Origin: Lolium rigidum
Lineage: Eukaryota; Streptophyta; Magnoliopsida; Poales; Poaceae
Direction: 5' to 3'
NCBI RefSeq assembly: GCF_022539505.1
Contig: NC_061513.1
Coordinates: forward strand, 346,037,617-346,101,616
Length of the DNA stretch: 64,000 bases
Position 1 is the stretch's first letter. Every line of letters starts with the position of its first letter. Made by a program: the position numbers and the translations under genes. Shown one piece after another: positions 55,357 to 64,000 of the stretch. The notes below the pieces were generated by a model. It had not been told where the DNA came from and did not search any database. It was given only the letters and a program-made list of their open reading frames with translations.

Positions 55357-56475
55357 TTTTCATAGCTAGCTTTCATGGTAAGACATGTTACAGCGCACGC
55401 ACAGGCAGCTAGCTAGCAACGTACCATCCAGCAACGGCGGGGCGTTGTGAGCTGCTGCTGCTAAATCTCTCGAGGCCATGCCTCCCAACCTTTGTAGCAA
55501 AGCATCAGCTCGTGAGCGTGGGACGGCCGGCAAGAGCTTGGATGCGACATGCTGCGCCGCCGTGCTCATCCGGAATTTCGGAACTCGTCTAGCACTCGAG
55601 CCAACTGAGATGTTCCTCTTGTTTGTCTCCTGCATCACTTGTGTCGACCAACCTCATGGCAGCTCCTCGTCCTGCCAGCGCACGCACACGCTGGTATCTT
55701 GCACAATATATGTGCACGCCCGCGCAGCTAGCTTGCAGCAACGCAATAGCTAGCACAAACGTATCGGTCGACGACTGTGGTGATGAATCGTATAAGCGCA
55801 GGAGCACGGCAACCTGGACGAACGGGACAGGCGGCGAGCAGGCAGGCGGGCGGTGCGGCGACCTGACAGAATGGAACGGCTGGCGAACTACCGGCTACGC
55901 TAGTTATCGAGCCTCATGCGCTAGCGAGCAGGAGCGTGCAGCCAAGCCGAGCGGCGGCTCGCCGATTCGTCGGCGTTGTACAAGGCCGATGCTGGCAAGT
56001 CCACTTGCGTAGGTAGGTGCAAACCAGAATAACCATTGGTAAAAGAGGGACGAACCTAAATAACCAAAAGTATTCTTAGGTTAACCACCTGATCTTGGGC
56101 TATTTTTTAGGTTAGGTTAACCTAACCAATGGTTAAAGGGGAACCAAGTCCCATTTCTAGCCTCGCCATCTCGGTGATATCAGCGAGGTCCTCCGCAGCA
56201 GTCGGGTACTCATCGTTGGACTCATCAGCAGCCTGGATCGCGTCGGCCGCCTTGCCTGTCTCGGCCGGCTTCTTCTCGACGTCCAACGCCTCCGCCTCCT
56301 TATCACTCGCCGCCGCTGATCGAGTCTCCACGTCCGACCGACGTCTCCACCTCCTTATCTGCCATCGCTCCTCGACTCGGGGCGCCGATCGATTCTCTTG
56401 TTCCGTGGACTAGGCGAGGCCGCGTGGCTCGATATATCGATCGACTTATGTAGAGGAAGAAACCATACCCTACAT

Positions 56476-58522
56476 CACGGGAACCAGTCAGGTGCCGACG
56501 ATCCTGTGCTGACGGCAAAATATCGGCACCGTTGGCACAGGACTTGTTCCGGCCAGGTCAGCAGATCAGCCGTCGGCACATGAAGGTCTGTGTCGACGGC
56601 AACCGTCGGTACAGTTTCGGCCGTCGGCACAGCCTCTCCATCGTGACGGCGAACTAACAGCGTCAGGTCTGTGCCGACGGCATATTTCAGCCCTGTGCCG
56701 ACGGCATCGGCACAGCTATTTTTCATTTTACCACATTAATCTTCAAAAAATCATAACTAAATCATTATAATTCAGAAAAATACAAATAATATATCAAAAT
56801 TTTCAGAAAAATAAGTTCTATCTTGGAAAAATATCAAACTTGGAATATTTAAAATATCTCAAAGAACCTTCTCAAAAATGAGCTATCATATCCGATATTT
56901 TGTGGCTTTCACACAGAACAACCAATGTTATGAATAGAATCGCGGCATAGTTTGTGATAATGTGCCCATATTGTGCATATATGTGCATCTCGAGATGTCT
57001 TACGATGTTGCAGGAGGAAGTTTTCAAATTCATCGCACGAAATAACTATTTTCCATTTTTGGGTGTCGAAAACGGGGTGTTTTGTGAAGCAACCACCAAA
57101 TTAAAGTTTCACATTGGTACCAACACATTTTTCAAAAATACTAGACCACATGAGATGGACAATTTATTAACCGGTGTATCTAGAACCTTTCCGTCCACCC
57201 CTCATGAAAAAGACAAATTCCTGCCGTATCGTTAGGAGGCCGACCAGATTTAAACTACAGGTACATGATATAATGCTCAAGATTTTTTGTAAAAATCATT
57301 TTTAGATTCACAACATGCTATTTTATCAGAGATCCAGTGCAAGTTTGGAGAGCCTCAGCCCCGGGCAAAGGAACTTCATGCCCGCCATTTTGAATATAGT
57401 TTAAAATGGGCATAAAAATTTCGAAAACGATCCAAACAATGTGAAACCTTCGCGTGGTGTCATATTATGTGTCATAGTTGCAAGGAAAAATATTAAAGTT
57501 GGAAAATTGCGAACATCACAAAAAATCCTTCACAAAATGAGCTATCATGTTCGAGGTTTCATGACATTTAGGTCAACGACCAATGTTATGGATAGAATCG
57601 CGGCATAGTTTGTGATAATGTGCCCATATTGTGCACACATGTGCATATTAGGATGTCTTACGATATTGCAGGAGGAAGTTTTCCATTTCATCGCACGAAA
57701 AAACTATTTTCCATTTTTGAGGTGCCGAAAACGGGGTGTTTTGTGAAACAACCACCAAATTAAAGATTCACATTGGTACCAACACATTTTTCAAAAATAC
57801 TAGACCAACTAAGATGGAAAATTTCTCAACCGATGTATCTGGAACCTTTCCGTCCACCCCTCATGAAAAAGATAAATTCTTGCCGAATCGGTAGGAGGCC
57901 GACCAGATTTGAACTACAAGTACATGATATATTGCTCAAGATTTTTTGTAAAAATTATTTTTAGATTCACAACATGCTATTTCATCATAGATCTAGTGCA
58001 TGTTTAGCGAGCCTCAGCCCCGGGCAAAGGATCTTCATGCCCGCCGTTGTAATGCTCATGAATTTTTGGTACATGATCTAATGCTCATGAATTTTTGAAA
58101 AAATATTTTTAGATTCAAAATATGATATAGATGTCATATTTGGATTCCTCTCATTTTTCTAATCGATTTAGACATATTATTTGTCAAATTCTGATTTACA
58201 GATTTAAAGATATTAATTATTCCATATTAAATAAAAAAGAAAAAATCATTTTATTGTCCATTTGAATTCAAGATTAATATACTTATTCTCGTAGTTTATG
58301 TAGGTAATTGTTTGGAATTCAAAAAATAATGATGTGCAACATCAAGTAATAAGGGTTAATAGTATTGATATGGTATTATTGTCAACAAGGTGTCATTTCT
58401 TTCATGGAATCTAGTCTAAATGGAACCGAGGGGGTGGAGTAGTGTGAGGACGGCACAAACCTGTGCCGAAGGCAAGGCAAGCTGTGCCAACAGCCTCCGG
58501 CCGTCGGCACCTTGACTGGCAG
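56476..58522. mobile_element. CACTA-like non-autonomous element with GTGCCGACGGC subterminal repeats
   Basis: The left side has CACGGGAACCAGTCAGGTGC and many copies of GTGCCGACGGC in both orientations (56490-56715). The right side (58450-58520) has the same motif inverted and ends CGGCACCTTGACTGGCAG, mirroring the left CCAGTCAGGTGCCG. Such motifs are typical of grass CACTA ends. The outermost bases are decayed and no target duplication is clear. The middle is AT-rich, noncoding and partly duplicated. Confidence 0.6.
56827..58050. repeat. about 660-bp imperfect tandem duplication in the CACTA-like element
   Basis: The segment with GAATCGCGGCATAGTTTGTG and AATGTGCCCATATTGTGCA (56936 onward) through GCCCCGGGCAAAGGA (57357) recurs 660 bases later (57596 onward to 58018). 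Short plus-strand ORFs in both copies share GTNTFFKN-like words but have no recognised domain. Confidence 0.85.
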
Positions 58523-58567
58523 ACATACAAATTTGGAGCAGGCCGGGTCGGAACCCAACTCGCGTAT

Positions 58568-58945
58568 GTGAAAGGACACGGATGTTGCCTAGAGGGGAGG
58601 GGTGAATAGGCGGTTTAAAACTTTTATGAGATGGGCTTAACAAATGCGGAATAAAACAAGCGTTTACTTCGTCAAGCCCAAATCCTATATACTATGGTTC
58701 ACTTATGTGCACCAACAACTTATTCTACGCAATGGTTCACCTATGTGTACCAACAACTTATGCTAAGCAATACAAGCAACTATGTGATAGCAAGATATAT
58801 AACTTCAAGCACGATGGCTATCACAAAGTAAAGTGCATAAGTAAAGAGCTCGGGTATAGGAATAACCGAAGTGACACGGAGACAACGATGTATCCCGAAG
58901 TTCACACTCTTGCGAGTGCTACTCTCCTGTAGAGACCTCACCTTT
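58568..58945 (-). mobile_element. fragment of the second LTR family (related to 25151-27519)
   Basis: It starts TGAAAGGACACGGATGTTGC and follows, in inverse orientation, the last 350 or so bases of the solo LTR at 25151-27519. Shared words include GGGGTGAATAGGCG, AACAAATGCGGAATAAAAC and CTTCAAGCACGATGGC. It breaks off near 58930. Confidence 0.75.
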
Positions 58946-59163
58946 TAAGGTGCCGATCTCTGTGCGTATCTGTGCTAGTCCCTGGATCAATCGCTAGCAC
59001 ACACAGTACAAGATGTAATACCAAGATACAAAGGTCTTTATTACATCGTATGATCCAGTAATTACATAAAGGATTACAAATTGCATAGCATGAGTCTAGC
59101 ATAACATCAGAGTTTTACAACGAACAAACATAGACAGCATGGAGTCCTTTGTCTTCATGTGCC
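58946..59163. other. unassigned sequence before element C
   Basis: No ORF. It may belong to another decayed repeat, with ACAAAGGTCTTTATTACATC as the most distinctive word. It ends at the TG of the next LTR. Confidence 0.35.
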
Positions 59164-60859
59164 TGATACGTCTCCGACGTATCGATAATTTCTTATGTTC
59201 CATGCCACATTATTGATGATATCTACATGTTATATGCACATTTTATGTCACATTTATGCGTTTTCTGGAACTAACCTATTGACGAGATGCCGAAGGGCCG
59301 CTTGTCGTTTTCTGCTGTTTTTGGTTTCAGAAATCCTAGTAAAGAAATATTCTCGGAATCGGACGAAATCAACACCGAAGATCTTAGAATCCCCGGAAGC
59401 ATCCAGAACACCCGAGAGTCGCCAGAGGGGGAGCACAGGCCCACCAAACCATAGGCCGGCGCGGCCAAGGGGTGGCCCGCGCCCCCCTATAGTGTCGTCG
59501 CCCCTTCGACCTTCTGACGCCGCCTCTTCGCCTATATAAAGCCCCTCGACCTAAAACCTCGATACGGAAAAGCCACGGTACGAGAAACCTTCCAGAGCCG
59601 CCGCCATCGCGAAGCCAAGATCTGGGGGACAAGACTCTCTGTTCCGGCACGCCGCCGGGACGGGGAAGTGCCCCCGGAAGGCTCCTCCATCGACACCACC
59701 GCCATCTTCATCAACGCTGCTGTCTCCCATGAGGAGGGAGTAGTTCTCCATCGAGGCTCGGGGCTGTACCGGTAGCTATGTGGTTAATCTCTCTCCCTAT
59801 GTACTTCAATACAATAATCTCATGAGCTGCCTTACATGATTGAGATTCATATGATGATGCTTGTAATCTAGATGTCGTTATGCTAGTCAAGTGAATTTTA
59901 CTTATGTGATCTCCGGAGACTCCTTGTCCCACGTGTGTAAAGGTGACGAGTGTGTGCACCGTGTGGGTCTCTTAGGCTATATTTCACGTAATACTTATTC
60001 ACTGTTATGAATGGCATAGTGAAGTGCTTATTTATATCTCTTTATGATTGCAATGTGTTTTGTATCACAATTTATCTCGTGTGCTACTCTAGTGATGTCA
60101 ATAAAGTAGTTTATTCCTCCCGCACGGTGTAATGGTGACGAGTGTGTGCATCCGTGTTAGTACTTGGCGTAGGCTATGATTGTGATCTCTTGTAGATTAT
60201 GAAGTTAACTATTGCTATGATGGTATTGATGTGATCTATTCCTCCTACATAGTGTGAAGGTGACAAGTGTGCATGCTATGTTAGTACTTGGTTTATTTGT
60301 GTTGATCTGTCATGCACTCTAAGGTTATTTAAATATGAACATCGAATATTGTGGAGCTTGTTAACTCCGGCATTGAGGGTTCGTGTAATCCTACACAGTT
60401 AGCGGTGTTCATCATCCAACAAGAGGGTTAGAGTATGCATTTATCTATTCTGTTATGTGAACAAAGTTGAGAGTGTCCACTAGTGAAAGTCTAATCCATA
60501 GGCCTTGTTCCTAAATACTGCTATCGCTGCTTGTTTACTGTTTTACTGCGTTACTACTGCTTGTTTACTGTCCTGGGCAAAGCACTTTTCTGGTGCCGTT
60601 GCTACTACTTATTCATACCACCTCGTATTTCACTATCTCTTCGCCGAACTAGTGCACCTATTAGGTGTGTTGGGGACACAAGAGACTTCTTGCTTTGTGG
60701 TTGCAGTGGTTGCATGAGAGGGATATCTTTGACCTCTTCCTCCCCGAGATCGATAAACCTTGGGTGATCCACTTAAGGGAAACTTGCTGCTGTTCTACAA
60801 ACTTCTCGCTCTTGGAGGCCCAACACCTGTCTACAGGAAAAGGAGGGGCGTAGACATCA
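59164..60859 (+). repeat. 5' LTR of element C (1696 bp)
   Basis: It starts TGATACGTCTCCGACGTATC like elements A and B and ends GTAGACATCA. The first 200 or so bases and a few later blocks match the other LTRs. The middle and 3' half differ, for example GGTGACGAGTGTGTGCACCG-type repeats at 59942, 60133 and 60259. Confidence 0.85.
59531..59540 (+). promoter_or_regulatory. putative TATA box in the element C LTR
   Basis: CCTATATAAA is a strong plant TATA match in the position where LTR promoters usually lie (about 370 bases into the LTR). The transcription start is not visible. Confidence 0.5.
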
Positions 60860-60870
60860 AGCTATTTTCT

Positions 60871-60888
60871 CGGCACCATTGCCGGGAG
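60871..60888 (+). other. degenerate primer binding site of element C
   Basis: CGGCACCATTGCCGGGAG aligns with the tRNA-Asp complement with about four mismatches. It lies 11 bases after the LTR, like the site in element B. Confidence 0.55.
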
Positions 60889-61024
60889 GAAAGGTAAAAG
60901 GCACTCATACTTCGGTTCCAGGTAACGAGTACTTTTCCGGCGCCATTGTGTTTGTGCTCGAAGCTATTTCCTTTAGATCCTGCAATTGCAACTTTTTGTT
61001 TCTTGTTTACACTAGTTAGGCATA

Positions 61025-61786
61025 ATGGAAAACAACAAAAATATGAGAGATCTTTATGAACTTTATCTTGAATTAGGACATGATGTGTTTGAAGAGAGAA
61101 TTAAAAAACCCATGGAACTTTATATGCATGCTAATGGGAATTTTATTAATATGAATGCTTTGAACACTATTGTTGCTAATGCTATGGAAAATTCTAAGCT
61201 TGGGGAAGCTGGCTTTGATGAGCATGATCTTTTTAGTCCCCCAAGCATTAAGGAGAAAATTTACTTTGATGATACTTTACCTCCTATTTATGATGATTAT
61301 AATGATAGTAGTCTTTTGTTGCCACCTGTTATGGAGGATAGATTTGATTATGATTACAATATGCCTCCTATATTTGATGATGAGAATAATAATGATAGCT
61401 ACTTTGTTGAATTTGCTCCCACTACAACTAATAAAATTGACTATGCTTATGTGGAGAGTAATAATTTTATGCATGAGACTCATGATAAGAATGCTTTATG
61501 TGATAGTTATATTGTTGAGTTTGCTCATGACACTACTGAAAGTTATTATGAGAGAGGAAAATATGGTTGTAGAAATTTTCATGTTACTAAAACACCTCTC
61601 TTTTTGCTGAAAATCTTAAAGCTGCACTTGTTTTATCTTTCTATGCTTGTTACTTTGCTCTTCATGAACTTGTTTATTTACAAGATTCCTATGAATAGGA
61701 AGCATGTTAGACTTAAATGTGTTTTGAATTTGCTTCTTGATGCTCTCTTTTGCTTCAAATACTATTTCTTGCGAGTGCATCATTAA
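61025..61786 (+). CDS. orphan ORF of element C, acidic with hydrophobic C-terminal part
   Basis: It has 253 codons starting MENNKNMRDLYELYLELGHD, the first ATG after the leader. Residues 80-125 are acidic and proline-rich with a repeated PPIxDD theme (LPPIYDDYND, MPPIFDDENNND). SYFVEFAPTTT (125-135) and SYIVEFAHDTT (161-171) form an internal repeat. Residues 192-219 are strongly hydrophobic (LFLLKILKLHLFYLSMLVTL), followed by a basic stretch and a second hydrophobic block near 233-248, so one or two membrane segments are possible. No gag, protease, polymerase or envelope motif is recognised. The frame is fully open. I recall similar ORFs in other grass elements but know no function. Confidence 0.6.
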   Translation: MENNKNMRDLYELYLELGHDVFEERIKKPMELYMHANGNFINMNALNTIVANAMENSKLGEAGFDEHDLFSPPSIKEKIYFDDTLPPIYDDYNDSSLLLPPVMEDRFDYDYNMPPIFDDENNNDSYFVEFAPTTTNKIDYAYVESNNFMHETHDKNALCDSYIVEFAHDTTESYYERGKYGCRNFHVTKTPLFLLKILKLHLFYLSMLVTLLFMNLFIYKIPMNRKHVRLKCVLNLLLDALFCFKYYFLRVHH

Positions 61787-64000
61787 AACTGCTCGAGCCC
61801 ATCTTAATGGCTATAAAGAAAGAACTTCTTGGGAGATAACCCATGTGTTATTTTGCTACAGTACTTTGTTTTTATTTTGTGTCTTGGAAGTTGTTTACTA
61901 CTGTAGCAACCTCTCCTTATCTTAGTTTTGTGTTTTGTTGTGCCAAGTAAAGTCGTTGATAGTAAGGTTCATACTAGATTTGGATTGCTGCGCAGAAACA
62001 GATTTCTTTGCTGTCACGAATCTGGGCAAAATTCTCTTTAGGTAACTCAGAAAATTATGCCAATTTACGTGAGTGATCCTAAGATATGTACGCAACTTTC
62101 ATTCAATTTGAGAATTTTCATTTGAGCAAGTCTGGTGCCTCAATAAAATTCGTCTTTACGTGACTCGTTCGTTTTGACAGATTCTGCCTTTTTATTTCGC
62201 ATTGCTTCTTTTGCTATGTGGGATGGATTTCTTTGTTCCATTAACTTCCAGTAGCTTTGGGCAATGTCCAGAAGTGTTAAGAATGATTGTGTCACCTCTG
62301 AACATGTGAGTTTTTGATTATGCACTAACCCTCGAATGAGTTTGTTTCGAGTTTGGTGTGAAGGAAGTTTTCAAGGGTCAAGAGAAGAGGATGATATACT
62401 ATGATCAAGAAGAGTGAAAAGTCTAAGCTTGGGGATGCCCCGGTGGTTCATCCCTGCATATTTCAAGAAGACTCAAGCATCTAAGCTTGGGGATGCCCAA
62501 GGAATCCCCTTCTTCATCGACAAATTATCGTGTTCCTTCTCTTGAAACTATATTTTTATTCGGTCACATCTTATGTACTTTACTTGGAGCGTCTGTGTGT
62601 TTCTATTTTTGTTTTTGTTTGAATAAATGATTGTGTGGGAGAGAGACACGCTCCGCTGGTTCATATGAACACATGTGCTCTTAGCTCTTAATGTTCATGG
62701 CGAAGGTTGAAACTGCTTCGTTAATTGTTATATGGTTGGAATTGGAAAATGCTACATGTAGTAATTGGTATGATGTCTTGAATAACTTGATACTTGGCAA
62801 TTGTTGTGCTCTTGTTTAAGCTCTTGCATCATATACTTTGCACCCATTAATGAAGAAATACATAGAGCATGCTAAAATTTGGTTTGCATATTTGGTCTCT
62901 CTAAGGTCTAGATAATTTCTAGTATTGAGTTTGAACAACACGGAAGACGAGTGTAGAGTCTTATAATGTTTTCAATATGTCTTTTATGTGAGTTTTGCTG
63001 CACCGCTTCATCCTTGTGTTTGTTTCAAATAACCTTGCTAGCCTAAACCTTGTATCGAGAGGGAATACTTCTCATGCATCCAAATACTTGAGCCAACCAC
63101 TATGCCATTTGTGTCCACCATACCTACCTACTACATGGTATTTCTCCGCCATTCCAAAGTAAATTGCTTGAGTGCTACCTTTAAATTTCCATTCTTCACC
63201 TTTACAATATATAGCTCATGGGACAAATAGCTTAAAAACTATTGTGGTATTGAATATGTACTTATGCACTTTATCTCTTATTAAGTTGCTCGTTGTGCGA
63301 TAACCATGTTCCTGGGGACGCCATCAACTACTCTTTGTTGAATATCATGTGAGTTGCTATGCATGTTCGTCTTGTCTGAAGTAAGGGAGATTTACCACCT
63401 GATGGTTAGAGCGTGCATATTGTTAGAGAAGAACATTGGGCCGCTAACTAAAGCCACGATCCATGGTGGAAGTTTCAGTCTTGGACATATATCCTCAATC
63501 TCATATGAGAAAATTAATTGTTGTTACATGCTTATGCATAAAAGAGGAGTCCATTATCTGTTGTCTATGTTGTCCCGGTATGGATGTCTAAGTTGAGAAT
63601 AATCAATAGCGAGAAATCCAATGCGAGCTTTCTCCTTAGACCTTTGTACAGGCGGCATAGAGGTACCCCTTTGTGACACTTGGTTAAAACATGTGCATTG
63701 CGATAATCCCGGTAGTCCAAGCTAATTAGGACAAGGTGCGGGCACTATTAGTATACTATGCATGAGGCTTGCAACTTGTAGGATATAATTTACATAACAC
63801 ATATGCTTTATTACTACCGTTGACAAAATTGTTTCTTGTTTTCAAAATCAAAGCTCTAGCACAAATATAGCAATCGATGCTTTCCTCTTTGAAGGACCAT
63901 TCTTTTACTTTTATTGTTGAGTCAGTTCACCTATCTCTCTCCACCTCAAGAAGCAAACACTTGTGTGAACTGTGCATTGATTCCTACATACTTGCATATT
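61787..64000 (+). other. noncoding 3' tail of element C, homologous to element B tail
   Basis: From 61833 (GGGAGATAACCCATG) it follows 36475 onward of element B with substitutions and small indels up to the window end. It includes the repeated AAGCTTGGGGATGCCC words near 62426 and 62484. No ORF is supported. The 3' LTR lies outside the window. Confidence 0.85.

Larger units (their letters stand above)
52460..56158. mobile_element. Mutator-like (9-bp target duplication) non-autonomous element, itself split by a Helitron
   Basis: AGCCTCGCC occurs at 52451-52459 and 56159-56167. Inside the ends, ATGGGATTTGGTTAACC on the left matches ATGGGACTTGGTTCCCC read inward from the right, an imperfect terminal inverted repeat. 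Without the Helitron the element is about 0.94 kb. The 9-bp duplication points to the Mutator superfamily. It carries no transposase. The segment 55366-55990 is GC-richer with short ORFs on both strands and could be captured gene sequence (Pack-MULE style), but I identify no source. Confidence 0.7.
52180..56361 (-). pseudogene. unknown acidic/charged host ORF split by a DNA transposon
   Basis: Right of the insertion the minus strand reads SDKEAEALDVEKKPAETGKA and DEYPTAAEDLADITEMARL. Left of it, in the same frame, ARLLNESDEWIEERRQMYKE continues to RIMEDFVQSYGDWINRQLGC. A run of E/D, EEDPEYDANFARMQELNTM and a stop at 52180 follow. The frame is preserved across the 9-bp duplication, so the insertion hit a functional ORF. 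A likely start is MADKEVETSV at 56361, but it joins the main frame only with a one-base shift near 56330. That may be a sequencing error, a mutation or a wrong start. I recognise no domain; the protein looks helical and highly charged, about 145 residues. The function is unknown. Confidence 0.6.
59164..64000 (+). mobile_element. LTR retrotransposon element C, 5' part (continues beyond window end)
   Basis: The 5' LTR (59164-60859) is followed by a decayed tRNA-Asp-type primer site, a short leader, one orphan ORF (61025-61786) and a noncoding tail running off the window. The tail is the one seen in element B. No gag, protease or polymerase motif is visible in the 3.1 kb after the LTR. Confidence 0.87.

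Noticed and set aside
61170..61610. Second ORF (146 codons, leucine/isoleucine/methionine-rich) overlapping the element C ORF
   Set aside because: It is a frame-shifted shadow of the acidic ORF: GAT/AAT-rich codons read in +1 give I, M and L.

Overview
The window is plant nuclear DNA, most likely from a Pooideae grass (wheat, barley, oat or ryegrass type genome). The basis is GC-rich first exons, GT-AG introns, Ty3/gypsy-like LTRs beginning TGATACGTCTCC with a tRNA-Asp-type primer site, CACTA elements with TTTAGTCCCGGTT subterminal repeats, a Stowaway MITE with CTCCCTCCG ends, Helitrons ending in a hairpin plus CTAG, and L1-type LINEs. There are no prokaryotic features. Species and family names of the repeats cannot be fixed without a search.

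Layout. 1-2377: the 5' part of a minus-strand LTR retrotransposon (element A), inserted in a CACTA transposon. 2378-11963: that CACTA, with a TNP2 transposase pseudogene, a hairpin-containing 141-bp tandem repeat, subterminal-type repeats and a second ORF ending in a Ulp1/C48-like peptidase domain; the second ORF is split by an LTR remnant. 12.5-13.75 kb: LINE 3' fragment and a cytokinin oxidase/dehydrogenase pseudogene. 15492-17583: a PIF/Harbinger element with both TIRs, a TTA target duplication and a frameshifted transposase. 17.88-40.87 kb: one minus-strand LINE cut into about six pieces by five LTR insertions. Four of these have matching or lost target duplications that can be traced, one contains a 4.7-kb Helitron, and one is a complete gag-protease-only retrotransposon (element B, 32347-40608). 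42.4-46.27 kb: a Harbinger-like element without transposase. It carries a different ORF whose promoter and N-terminal part are triplicated in tandem.

46.3-56.4 kb is the gene island. It holds one apparently intact six-exon gene for a ceramidase-superfamily membrane protein (46542-49276), a PPR pseudogene split by a LINE fragment, and a minus-strand host ORF. That ORF is split by a DNA transposon with a 9-bp target duplication, which is itself split by a second Helitron. 56.5-58.5 kb is a CACTA-like non-autonomous element. 59164-64000 is the 5' part of element C, a third LTR retrotransposon.

The strongest biological theme is modularity. Elements A, B and C share LTR ends, leader and/or a long noncoding 3' tail, yet each carries a different coding module: a gag-like ORF, gag plus protease without polymerase, and an orphan acidic/hydrophobic ORF. 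No reverse transcriptase or integrase ORF is visible in them, so they look like non-autonomous elements mobilised in trans. Likewise the two Harbinger elements share ends but divide transposase and cargo ORF between them. Positions were read by eye, so boundaries without target duplications are approximate.
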